Source of the DNA: an uncultured Lachnospiraceae bacterium
GTDB lineage: Bacteria > Bacillota > Clostridia > Lachnospirales > Lachnospiraceae
Direction of reading: 5' to 3'
Assembly: GCA_934370915.1 (NCBI GenBank)
Contig: CAKRNI010000028.1
Location: forward strand, 1 to 18,324
Length of the DNA stretch: 18,324 bases
The translations under genes were made by a program, and so were the position numbers. The notes beneath the pieces are model-generated. The model made no database searches. It was not told where the DNA came from and worked only from the letters and a program-made list of their open reading frames with translations. Below are positions 10,998-18,324 of this stretch, piece after piece. How positions within the stretch are numbered: the stretch's first letter is position 1; each line of letters opens with the position of its first letter.

Positions 10998-13199
10998 TTA
11001 GAACGACCGCACCGGCAGAAAATCGATGGTCTTTAAATACCGGTCCACAGAAACCACCTGAACCTTTACTGTCTGCCCAAGCTTATATTTTTTCCTCGTC
11101 CGCTCGCCCACAAGCTCATAATGTTCCTCATCGAACACATAGTAGTCGCCATCAAGGTTTGCAAGGCGTACCATACCTTCCACAGTATTCGGAAGTTCCA
11201 CATAGAAACCATAGTTGCTGATTCCGGAGACCACGCCGGTAAACTCCTCACCGATGTGACGTTCCATGAATTGAACTTTCTTTGCTTTATCCGTCTCACG
11301 CTCTGCCTCGTCCGCGAGCCGCTCCCGAGAGGATGTCCAGACTGCAACTTCCGGAAGGATCTTCTCGTAGTGGGCAACGCGTTTTTTTGTGAGCTCTCCG
11401 TGAAGATTCTCCTTGATGATCCGATGGATCTGAAGATCCGGGTATCTGCGGATCGGTGAAGTAAAGTGGGTATAGTAGTTTGCCGCAAGACCGAAATGCC
11501 CCATGCAGTCTGTCGTGTACTTCGCCTGTTTCATGGAGCGGAGCGCCAGCCTTGCGAGAAGCGCCTCCTCCGGGGATCCGGCAACCTTTTCGAGAAGCTT
11601 CTGCATCTCCTTCGGGTGAAGCTCCCCGTTCTGGAGACGGATCGAGTATCCGAAATTGTTGATCAGGATACCGAAGCGCTTGATCTTTTCCCCATCCGGC
11701 TTCTCATGGCTCCGATAAAGAAACGGTGTCTGCTGCCAGTAGTAATCTTCCGCAACCGTCTCGTTGGCCGCCAGCATGCAGTCCTCGATCAGCATCGTCG
11801 CCGCGTTCCGCTCGTAGGGCTTAATCTCCACCGGGCGTCCTTTCGCATCCAGAATGATCTTACACTCCGGGAAATCAAAGTCCACAGCGCCCCGCGCCAT
11901 GCGCTTCTTTCTCAAAACGCGGGCGGTCTCATCAAGGAGCAGGAACATCGGGACGAAATCCGCATACTCTTCCAGACACTTTCCGGCAAATTCTGCCTTT
12001 TCTTTCACGGCGGCTTCCTCTCCTCCGTTCTTCGCTTCCAGGATCGCATTCACCGCAGTATACGTCATTCTCCGGTCAATATTCACAACCGACTCACAGA
12101 TCTTATGACCCACAACGATTCCCTTTTCATCGATATCCATAAGGCAGCTCAATGCCAGACGGTCACAGCCCGCATTCAGGGAGCAGATCCCGTTCGAAAG
12201 TCTGTGGGGCAGCATCGGGATCACGCGGTCCACAAGGTAGACGCTGGTTCCCCGCTTATATGCCTCCTCGTCGAGCGGACGGTTCTCCTTCACATAGTGG
12301 CTCACATCCGCGATGTGGACACCGAGATGGTAGATGGTCTCCCCATTGACTGTCTCCTTTGACACGCTGACCGCATCGTCCAGATCCTTCGCGTCCTCAC
12401 CGTCAATGGTCACCATCGGTATTTTTCTGAGATCCACTCTTCCATTCTTTTCGATCTCCTCCGCCACATACTCCGGCGAAAGCAGCTCCGGAACCCTGGA
12501 AACTTCCTCCATCACCGCCTCCGGGAACTCCTCCGGAAGCCCATAGGCGCGGACGATAGATAAAATATCTACTCCCGGATCATTGATATGTCCGAGGATC
12601 TCCTTTACATGGCCTTCCGGATTCTTATTTCCCGACGCGTAAGTATCCAGCTTTACCACGACTTTATGACCGGAAACAGCACCGTTCTCCTTCCCCTGCG
12701 GGATAAAAACATCCATGGTGATCCTTGGATTGTCCGGGATCACAAAACCGAAATTTTTATTTTTTTCAAAGGTACCGATCAGCGTCTCGTTGGCATGCTT
12801 CAACACCTTTAAGACTCTCGCTTCTGCCCGGCCTCCTCTTCCGTTTTCATTGATGATGACCTGAACTGTGTCCCCATCCATCGCATCCCCGGTATCATCC
12901 GGCGGGATAAAAAGATCGTCTTCTCTGCCCTCGATCGTCACGAAACCGAATCCGCGGTGATGGGCCGTAAAAGTTCCGGTCTGGGCGAACACTTCAGATC
13001 TCGCGTACTTTCCTTTTTTCGAGATCCCCACCTTTCCGGATACCACCAGTTCATTTAAAACTTCTTCCAATTCGCGGCGCTGCTCTTTCGGGACGCCTAA
13101 AAGCATCGCCAATTCTTTCAACTTCATAGGAACATATGTCGGATCCTTCATCAGATCCAGAAGCATATGTTTCCGCTCTTCCATTAATCTTTCTTCCAT
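10998..13199 (-). CDS. rnr: Ribonuclease R
   Basis: 733 residues. An N-terminal winged-helix part (about residues 10-60), two cold-shock OB domains (GTFTAHHRGFGFVTIEGRED and IGTFEKNKNFGFVIPDNPRI), the RNB catalytic domain (about 240-580) with TIDGEDAKDLDDAVSV that supplies the metal-binding aspartates, and a C-terminal S1 domain (TGVVSGISNYGFYVELPNTV). It is a processive 3'-5' exoribonuclease that unwinds structured RNA and helps SmpB/tmRNA in clearing faulty mRNA. The frame is open to 13232. I start at ATG 13199 because AAGGAG lies just before it, though spacing is tight (4 bases); ATG 13184 is an alternative. It lies between secG and smpB, the standard clostridial order. Confidence 0.95.
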   Translation of the reverse strand: MEERLMEERKHMLLDLMKDPTYVPMKLKELAMLLGVPKEQRRELEEVLNELVVSGKVGISKKGKYARSEVFAQTGTFTAHHRGFGFVTIEGREDDLFIPPDDTGDAMDGDTVQVIINENGRGGRAEARVLKVLKHANETLIGTFEKNKNFGFVIPDNPRITMDVFIPQGKENGAVSGHKVVVKLDTYASGNKNPEGHVKEILGHINDPGVDILSIVRAYGLPEEFPEAVMEEVSRVPELLSPEYVAEEIEKNGRVDLRKIPMVTIDGEDAKDLDDAVSVSKETVNGETIYHLGVHIADVSHYVKENRPLDEEAYKRGTSVYLVDRVIPMLPHRLSNGICSLNAGCDRLALSCLMDIDEKGIVVGHKICESVVNIDRRMTYTAVNAILEAKNGGEEAAVKEKAEFAGKCLEEYADFVPMFLLLDETARVLRKKRMARGAVDFDFPECKIILDAKGRPVEIKPYERNAATMLIEDCMLAANETVAEDYYWQQTPFLYRSHEKPDGEKIKRFGILINNFGYSIRLQNGELHPKEMQKLLEKVAGSPEEALLARLALRSMKQAKYTTDCMGHFGLAANYYTHFTSPIRRYPDLQIHRIIKENLHGELTKKRVAHYEKILPEVAVWTSSRERLADEAERETDKAKKVQFMERHIGEEFTGVVSGISNYGFYVELPNTVEGMVRLANLDGDYYVFDEEHYELVGERTRKKYKLGQTVKVQVVSVDRYLKTIDFLPVRSF

Positions 13200-13265
13200 T
13201 CTTCTCCTTATATATTTGCTATTACTCACCACATGAAAAGAGTGGGGGCTTATCGATCAGGATAA

Positions 13266-13309
13266 ACGAAAAAACACTCCTGCAAAGAAGTTATCGCTGC
13301 AAGAGTGTT
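13266..13309 (-). terminator. Terminator between secG and rnr
   Basis: An 11-bp stem with one G-U pair (13274-13284 and 13298-13308), followed on the minus strand by TTTTTTCG. It may only attenuate, since rnr has no obvious promoter of its own in the 65 bases that follow. Confidence 0.75.
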
Positions 13310-13322
13310 CGTCATCTCAGAA

Positions 13323-13556
13323 TTAAATTACCTTTAAATTTAATACCAGGGCAAGTACAAAAATCAGGATTGCCGCGATTTTTGTAAACTTTTCAAGGTT
13401 GCCTTCCATAGAGCGGCCTTTATTTTTTCCCCAGTAGCTCTCAGCCACACCACTGATCGCACCAAGTCCGGAAGTCTTTCCTTCCTGCATTAATACGATC
13501 ACTGTCATCGCGATACATAAGATAACGAATACAATCGTCAGAATAATTCTAATCAC
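13323..13556 (-). CDS. secG: Protein translocase subunit SecG
   Basis: 77 residues with two TM helices (about 3-21 and 57-75) and the conserved loop MQEGKTSGLGAISGVAESYW followed by GKNKGRS. SecG is the small membrane subunit of SecYEG that assists SecA-driven export. The start codon is GTG, set by AGGAGGTG 6-8 bases upstream. A TTGACA-17-TATGAT promoter lies upstream and a terminator follows. Length and motif are standard. Confidence 0.93.
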   Translation of the reverse strand: MIRIILTIVFVILCIAMTVIVLMQEGKTSGLGAISGVAESYWGKNKGRSMEGNLEKFTKIAAILIFVLALVLNLKVI

Positions 13557-13586
13557 CGACTACACCTCCTGTCCACAGATAGATTA

Positions 13587-13615
13587 ATCATAGCATAAAA
13601 CATTCAGGCTGTCAA
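13587..13615 (-). promoter_or_regulatory. Promoter of secG (and probably rnr-smpB)
   Basis: Minus-strand TTGACA (13610-13615), 17 bases, TATGAT (13587-13592), followed by a leader of about 25 bases. Confidence 0.75.
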
Positions 13616-13694
13616 TGACGGAAACTGACCGGACGCAACCAGCCATGCTCCCGCCATTCGCCTGCCGGGCCGCTTTCTTCACAGATCGGCAATA

Positions 13695-13746
13695 CAAAAA
13701 AACGGTCAGCCGAGACAGGTTTTCCCTGTAAGGATGACCGTTTTAT
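13695..13746. terminator. Terminator of the pheST operon
   Basis: Stem AAAACGGTCA/TGACCGTTTT with an inner ACAGG/CCTGT hairpin. On the minus strand it ends in TTTTTTTG, about 100 bases after the pheT stop. The A-rich arm also gives a short T-run on plus. Confidence 0.8.
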
Positions 13747-13849
13747 CATAAATCTATACACCTGCAAAAATCCGATGCCGGAACTTCTTCCGGATACACT
13801 GCATCTTTTCGAAGCTTTTCAGCTTTCACCCGCAGGCTCTCTCCGGGGT

Positions 13850-16264
13850 CTATCGGATCTCAGCACCAAGACGGAACTTCAGATTTCCGAGAATCTTCTT
13901 AACGAATCTCTCAATATCCTTCGGGTCAAGCGCCTTGTCTTCCGGAACAAAGGTGATCTTGAATGCCATGCTCTTCTTGCCCTTGCCGAGCTGTTCACCG
14001 CGATAGATATCGAAAAGTTCCACCTCGCCGACCTGCTTGCAGGCCTTTTTAATCTCATCGATCAGGCTGCCACAGCTTGTCTCCTCATCAACGACCATGG
14101 CAAGGTCACGGGTAACCTCATCGTACTCGGAGATCGGTTTGTAGCGGAGACCTTCCGGCATGTGCGCGGAAAGCGCCGCGAAGTCGATCTCACCGAGGTA
14201 GATCTGGTTGTTTGCCTTGCTGTCCTTCGGGAGCTTTAACTCGCCTGCGACACTGTTTGCAAGTTTACCGAAGGAGCCGATGCGCTCACCGTCGCAGAGA
14301 ACATATGCGGAGATTCCCGGATGGAGATATGGAACATCCTCCGCTCTCTCATAGTCGAAGCTTACGCCGAAGGAAGCCGCAAGCTCTTCCATCGTTCCCT
14401 TCAGGGTAAAGAAGTCTTCTGCCTCACCGAATGCCGCGAATCCAACATGCGGGATCTCGTTCGGGAGCTCTGTGAGCGGAAGTGCCTTCGGATAGTATAC
14501 ATTCGCGTACTCGAAGAATCTTCCGGCTGCGTTGCCCTTCTTCACATTCTCAACCACCGTATTCAGCATGGACGGAGCCAGTGTTGTTCGCATGATGGAA
14601 AGGTTTGTGGTGATCGGGTTCAACAGGCGGATCACGTTGCGCTCCTTCGCATCCTCAGCGATATGAAGCGCGTCGAGGTCAGCGTCAGAGTAGAATGCCA
14701 GTGTGGACACCTCGAAATAGCCCTGAGATACCATCACCTGTTTTAATTTTGTTCTTCTCTTCTGTACCGGATTTAATCCGCCGTTTGTGACTGCGGAATC
14801 CTTTAAGAAGGTCGGAACGATGTGCTCGTAGCCGTACTCACGGATCACTTCTTCAGCGAGATCCGGCTCACCAACCTCGATATCCTCACGGTAGCGCGGT
14901 GCTGTCACAGTAAGAACATCACCGTCGCGCTCTACCTTAAAGCAGAGTCTGCGGAGAATGTCAAGAACATTCTCTGACGGAACCTCGATTCCGAGGATCT
15001 TATTGATGCCGCTTAAGGTTGCGGTGAACTTCTTTCCTTCTCTCGGTGCACCTGCGCTTACATCGAAGGCGCTGGCCGTGATCTCTCCGCAGCCGAGTTC
15101 CTCGATCAGGTGCAGGGCACGTGCCATACCGATCTCAACGGTATACTCTGCGATACCTTTCTCATAGTGACTGGACGCATCTGTGTTCTGTCCGAGGCTT
15201 CTCGCAGTCTTACGGATGTTGTCACGCATGAACTTTGCAGACTCAAAGAGAAGCTGTGTGGTGTTCTCTGTGATCTCACTGTTCATGCCGCCCATGATAC
15301 CCGCAAGGGCTACCGGTTTGCTGCCGTCGCAGATCACAAGGTTGTTCTCGTTTAACTTAAACTCTTTTCCATCCAGAGTCTGGATCATCTCGCCGTTCTT
15401 CGCGCGGCGGACGATGATCTGGCTGCTCTCTAAGGTACTCATGTCAAAGGCATGCATCGGCTGTCCGATCTCAAGCATGACATAGTTTGTGATATCGACC
15501 ACATTGCTGATGCTTCTTAAACCGCAGAGAGCCAACTGACGGCGCATCCATCTCGGGGACTGTCCCGGAGTGATGTTTCTGACACCATGACCTAAGTAGC
15601 GCGGGCAGAGATCCTGTGCTTCTACTTTGATGTCAAGGTTTTCATATTTATAATCGCTCTCCTTGTAGTCCAGAGCCGGCATTTTAAGCGGCTTGTCCAG
15701 TACCGCAGCGACCTCTCGCGCAATGCCTAATACCGACTGGCAGTCCGCACGATTTGCTGTTACGGAGATGTCAAAGATATAATCGTCTAATCCGACAACC
15801 TTCGCAATATCTGTTCCCGGAACCGTGTCCTTCGGAAGATCTAAGAGACCGTAAACCTCAGAGCCCGGATACAGGTCCTCGTTCAGGCCAAGTTCCTCGC
15901 CGGAGCAGAGCATACCGTTGGACTCAATGCCGCGCATCGGTTTTGCCTTGATCCTGATACCACCCGGAAGAGAGGAATTGTCAAGGGCCGCCGGTGTGTG
16001 CATGCCTGCGTACACATTCGGAGCGCCTGTGACGATCTGAATGTCGTTTCCATACTCGCCACAGTCTACTTTACATGTGTAAAGATGTGTTCCCTCCACC
16101 GGAGTACACTCTTTTACAACACCGACAACGACACGGTCGATCTCAGCGGAGAGATCGATCAGTTCCTCTACCTCAAATCCACAGCCAAAAAGCTTATCCT
16201 CTAACTCCTGTGCTGTCACGTCAATGTCAACATATTCTTTCAGCCAACTAAATGGTACTTTCAT
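13850..16264 (-). CDS. pheT: Phenylalanine-tRNA ligase, beta subunit
   Basis: 804 residues, the usual length of bacterial PheT. It starts MKVPFSWLKEYVDIDV. An EMAP-type tRNA-binding domain follows (about 40-150, with LYTCKVDCGEYGNDIQIVTG). Then the B3/B4 editing domain (about 210-385, QPMHAFDM, ICDGSKPVALAGIMGG), B5 (about 405-475), and a C-terminal ferredoxin-like anticodon-binding domain (KPISEYDEVTRDLAMVVDEE onward). It pairs with PheS as an alpha2-beta2 enzyme that charges tRNA-Phe and clears mischarged tyrosine. It begins 18 bases after pheS in the same transcript and is under the same T-box. Confidence 0.97.
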   Translation of the reverse strand: MKVPFSWLKEYVDIDVTAQELEDKLFGCGFEVEELIDLSAEIDRVVVGVVKECTPVEGTHLYTCKVDCGEYGNDIQIVTGAPNVYAGMHTPAALDNSSLPGGIRIKAKPMRGIESNGMLCSGEELGLNEDLYPGSEVYGLLDLPKDTVPGTDIAKVVGLDDYIFDISVTANRADCQSVLGIAREVAAVLDKPLKMPALDYKESDYKYENLDIKVEAQDLCPRYLGHGVRNITPGQSPRWMRRQLALCGLRSISNVVDITNYVMLEIGQPMHAFDMSTLESSQIIVRRAKNGEMIQTLDGKEFKLNENNLVICDGSKPVALAGIMGGMNSEITENTTQLLFESAKFMRDNIRKTARSLGQNTDASSHYEKGIAEYTVEIGMARALHLIEELGCGEITASAFDVSAGAPREGKKFTATLSGINKILGIEVPSENVLDILRRLCFKVERDGDVLTVTAPRYREDIEVGEPDLAEEVIREYGYEHIVPTFLKDSAVTNGGLNPVQKRRTKLKQVMVSQGYFEVSTLAFYSDADLDALHIAEDAKERNVIRLLNPITTNLSIMRTTLAPSMLNTVVENVKKGNAAGRFFEYANVYYPKALPLTELPNEIPHVGFAAFGEAEDFFTLKGTMEELAASFGVSFDYERAEDVPYLHPGISAYVLCDGERIGSFGKLANSVAGELKLPKDSKANNQIYLGEIDFAALSAHMPEGLRYKPISEYDEVTRDLAMVVDEETSCGSLIDEIKKACKQVGEVELFDIYRGEQLGKGKKSMAFKITFVPEDKALDPKDIERFVKKILGNLKFRLGAEIR

Positions 16265-16282
16265 GATCTTCTCCCTCCCTTA

Positions 16283-17305
16283 TTAGCCTTTGAACTGCTT
16301 CAGGAAACGAAGATCATTCTCATAAAGCAGGTTGATGTTGTTAATACCGTATTTTAACATGGCAATACGCTCGATACCGATACCGAAAGCAAGGCCGGAA
16401 TACTCATTCGGGTCGATTCCGCAGTTTTCCAGAACCTTATGGTGTACGATACCGCCGCCGAGTACCTCGATCCAGCCAGTGTGCTTGCAGAGCGGGCAGC
16501 CTTTTCCGCCGCATTCGAAGCAGCTGACATCGACCTCAACGCTCGGCTCCGTGAACGGGAAGTAGCTCGGACGGAGACGTGTCTTAACTTCGCTTCCGAA
16601 GATCGCCTGTACGAACTTATCCAGCATACCCTGAAGGTCGCAGAGGGTGATCTTCTTATCCACAACAAGACCTTCCATCTGATGGAACATCGGGGAATGG
16701 GTCGCGTCGCTGTCGGAACGGAATACGCGTCCCGGTGCCAGCATCTTGATCGGCGGCTTCTTCGCGTCCATGACACGGATCTGTCCCGGGCTTGTGTGGG
16801 TACGGAGTAAGATATCCTCCGCTACATAGAAGGTATCCTGCATATCTCTCGCCGGATGGTTCTTTGCAACGTTTAATCTTGTGAAGTTATGGTCATCATC
16901 CTCGATCTCCGGTCCGTCATAGATCTCGAAGCCCATTCCCGCAAAGACATCGATCATCTCGTTCTCTGTCACGGTAAGCGGATGGAGACCTCCGGCCGGA
17001 CGCATCTTTGCCGGCATGGTGATGTCGACCTGCTCGCTCTTATTGCGGGCTGCAAGCTCCAGCTCATCCATCCTGTTTTTCATTTCCTGGTAGCGCGCTT
17101 CTACCTGATTCTTAAATTCGTTGATCGTCTTGCCAACGTTCGGGCGCTCCTCCTTCGGAACACTTCCAAGACCTTTCATCAGGTCCGCGATGCTGCCTTT
17201 TTTTCCAAGAAAGTTCTGCCAGAACTCAGCAAGCTGTTCCTTGGAGTCTACATGGCCGAGAGCAGCTTCCATCTGCTCTTTCAGTGCCTTGATCTTCTCT
17301 TCCAT
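16283..17305 (-). CDS. pheS: Phenylalanine-tRNA ligase, alpha subunit
   Basis: 340 residues with an N-terminal coiled-coil arm (about 1-85) and the class II catalytic core. Motif 2 reads [20 protein letters not shown] and motif 3 [18 protein letters not shown] (about 304-321). A CPLC pair after FECGGKG lies in the usual cysteine-bearing insert. The frame runs up to 17452, but that extension is the T-box leader; GAGGTGG precedes ATG 17305 and gives the standard length. It makes Phe-AMP and transfers Phe to tRNA in complex with PheT, whose gene follows directly. Expression is governed by the upstream T-box. Confidence 0.97.
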   Translation of the reverse strand: MEEKIKALKEQMEAALGHVDSKEQLAEFWQNFLGKKGSIADLMKGLGSVPKEERPNVGKTINEFKNQVEARYQEMKNRMDELELAARNKSEQVDITMPAKMRPAGGLHPLTVTENEMIDVFAGMGFEIYDGPEIEDDDHNFTRLNVAKNHPARDMQDTFYVAEDILLRTHTSPGQIRVMDAKKPPIKMLAPGRVFRSDSDATHSPMFHQMEGLVVDKKITLCDLQGMLDKFVQAIFGSEVKTRLRPSYFPFTEPSVEVDVSCFECGGKGCPLCKHTGWIEVLGGGIVHHKVLENCGIDPNEYSGLAFGIGIERIAMLKYGINNINLLYENDLRFLKQFKG

Positions 17306-17383
17306 AGTCCACCTCATTCTTTCGGTATGGTTTGGTTTATCTATCAGTGCGGCGGTCAGGCTTTTCTGCATGGCTGAACTGTT

Positions 17384-17640
17384 AACATGAAAAAAGCCCC
17401 GTCCCGCCTTGGGACGAAGCTGACTCTCCGTGGTACCACCCAGATTCCGCATGGTTCATATGCGGCACTCAAACGTCTGTAACGGGACTTCCCGTCCTGC
17501 ACTACCGGAATTTCTTTCGCACAGGCTGCTCAAGAGTGAATTTACAAAAGCTTCCTTCGGAAGGCCTTTCAGCCGGTGAACCTTCTCTCTGTGATACCGG
17601 AATTCCTTTGTACTGTCTCTGTCATTGCGTTTCACACAGT
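17384..17640 (-). promoter_or_regulatory. T-box riboswitch leader of pheST
   Basis: About 255 nt on the minus strand. The T-box bulge motif GGGTGGTACCACGG (17441-17428) lies directly before a GTCCC/GGGAC hairpin ending in TTTTTT (17390-17416), the terminator that competes with the antiterminator. A stem I with GAGAGAAGG and a GGCTGAAAGGCC apical part lies further 5'. The likely specifier codon is TTC (17540-17538, followed by A), fitting Phe. Uncharged tRNA-Phe would pair and allow readthrough into pheST. Confidence 0.92.
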
Positions 17641-17674
17641 GTTGATGGTAGCACATTCCGTATTATTTGTCAAG
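17640..17674 (-). promoter_or_regulatory. Promoter of the pheST T-box transcript
   Basis: Minus-strand TTGACA, a 17-base spacer, TACCAT, with the start point near 17640, just 5' of the T-box stem I. Confidence 0.75.
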
Positions 17675-17742
17675 CAGCCGTTCGGTCTGTTCATTTTCCG
17701 TTCATATTACATGAACTTATTTTGAAACATCTGTGTCCTTTC

Positions 17743-17771
17743 TTGACATCATTCTCATTTTATGGCATTAT
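17743..17771 (+). promoter_or_regulatory. Promoter of mgsA
   Basis: TTGACA (17743-17748), 17 bases, CATTAT (17766-17771), leaving a leader of about 100 bases. The leader holds a 9-bp perfect inverted repeat CTGCATATT/AATATGCAG (17793-17801 and 17830-17838) with a 28-base loop and no T-run. Confidence 0.65.
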
Positions 17772-17878
17772 CACCTTGTGAAGGCGAATTATCTGCATAT
17801 TATATTTTGTTTCATCTATTCGCATCCACAATATGCAGGTCATTTCGAGACAACACCCGCAAAAAAGGAGGAATTTCA

Positions 17879-18324
17879 ATGGATTTTCTGACACTGACTA
17901 TTGGAAAGCAGAAAAACATCGCTCTGATCGCCCATGACAGCAAAAAGCACGAGATGATCGACTGGTGCGAAGCAAATAAAGAGATCTTAAAGGGACATTT
18001 CTTATGCGGCACCGGAACTACCGCGAGAATGATCACGGAAGCCACAGGTCTTCCGGTAAAGGGCTATAACAGTGGTCCTCTCGGCGGTGATCAGCAGATC
18101 GGAGCAAAGATCGTGGAAGGTCGCATCGATTTCGTTGTGTTCTTCTCAGATCCCCTGACTGCCCAGCCCCATGATCCGGATGTGAAGGCACTCCTTCGTA
18201 TTGCTCAGGTCTACGACATCCCGATCGCAAACAATAAGGCAACGGCGGATTTCATGATCTCCTCCCCGCTTATGAACGAGACATATGACCACCGGGTCAT
18301 CAATTTCCATGAGGCGATCGCGGA
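17879..18324 (+). CDS. mgsA: Methylglyoxal synthase, 3' end outside the window
   Basis: 149 codons are visible and the frame is open at the right edge. The family is normally about 130-155 residues, so only a few may be missing. It starts MDFLTLTIGKQKNIALIAHD. It has IALIAHDSKK, the phosphate-binding CGTGTTARMI loop, GYNSGPLGGDQQIG with the catalytic Asp, and VVFFSDPLTAQPHDPDVKAL with the second active-site Asp and His. The enzyme turns dihydroxyacetone phosphate into methylglyoxal and phosphate, a bypass of lower glycolysis used when phosphate is scarce. AAGGAGG lies 8 bases before the ATG, and it has its own promoter on the strand opposite to pheST. Confidence 0.95.
   Translation, partial: MDFLTLTIGKQKNIALIAHDSKKHEMIDWCEANKEILKGHFLCGTGTTARMITEATGLPVKGYNSGPLGGDQQIGAKIVEGRIDFVVFFSDPLTAQPHDPDVKALLRIAQVYDIPIANNKATADFMISSPLMNETYDHRVINFHEAIA

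Noticed and set aside
11466..12362. A 298-residue plus-strand open frame opposite rnr
   Set aside because: It is the antisense shadow of a highly conserved RNase R gene, has arginine- and histidine-rich low-complexity content and no ribosome binding site.
17306..17452. A 49-residue N-terminal extension of PheS
   Set aside because: It would be translated from the T-box terminator; the standard PheS length and GAGGTGG ribosome binding site favour 17305.
1..18324. CRISPR array or insertion sequence
   Set aside because: No regularly spaced repeats and no transposase-like ORF were seen on either strand.

Overview
The window reads as a chromosomal segment of a Gram-positive anaerobe of the class Clostridia, most likely a Lachnospiraceae gut commensal. 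The reasons are purine-rich AGGAGG ribosome binding sites, TTGACA-17-TATAAT promoters, a T-box leader on pheST, the secG-rnr-smpB-ssrA order, a DUF1540 protein and YcxB-like proteins. The species call is inference; no 16S or marker gene is present.

Layout. (1) 1-3421, minus strand: a DUF1540 cysteine-rich protein, then an apparent operon of an AEC-family transporter, two YcxB-like membrane proteins and a small two-TM PH-like membrane protein. (2) 3596-4451, plus strand: three small uncharacterised genes with their own promoter, facing a small unknown minus-strand gene (4584-4856) across a shared terminator. (3) about 4955-9823: a heavily deleted prophage next to the 3' end of the tmRNA gene ssrA. 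It keeps a lysis cassette (M15 endolysin, holin, coiled-coil protein, small membrane protein), a lysogeny control region (XRE repressor with operators and two divergent promoters), a Fic protein, and a broken ImmA/IrrE-like peptidase gene. Integrase, replication, capsid and tail genes are missing. A fossil of a second, older endolysin lies outside the left boundary, so the site has probably been used more than once. (4) 9801-13615, minus strand: ssrA, smpB, rnr and secG, the trans-translation and RNA-decay neighbourhood. (5) 13850-17660: pheT and pheS behind a T-box leader. (6) 17743-end, plus strand: mgsA, cut by the window edge.

The most interesting item was not in plain ORF view. Between holin and endolysin sits a 29-residue single-TM peptide gene (minus, 6421-6510) with a very strong ribosome binding site and its own promoter. 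It is faced by a plus-strand promoter (TTGACT-17-TATGAT) that would drive an RNA of about 70 nt ending at a shared two-way terminator. The 5' end of that RNA repeats a 14-nt stretch antisense to the start of the peptide gene. This is the layout of a par/Fst-type type I toxin-antitoxin module: convergent RNAs, shared terminator, direct repeats giving complementarity. It may explain why this remnant has persisted.

How the parts work together: the perfect-consensus repressor promoter would transcribe cI and fic together in the lysogen. The type I module could penalise loss of the remnant. The host ssrA, smpB and rnr genes supply ribosome rescue and stay intact because the insertion regenerated the tmRNA 3' end.
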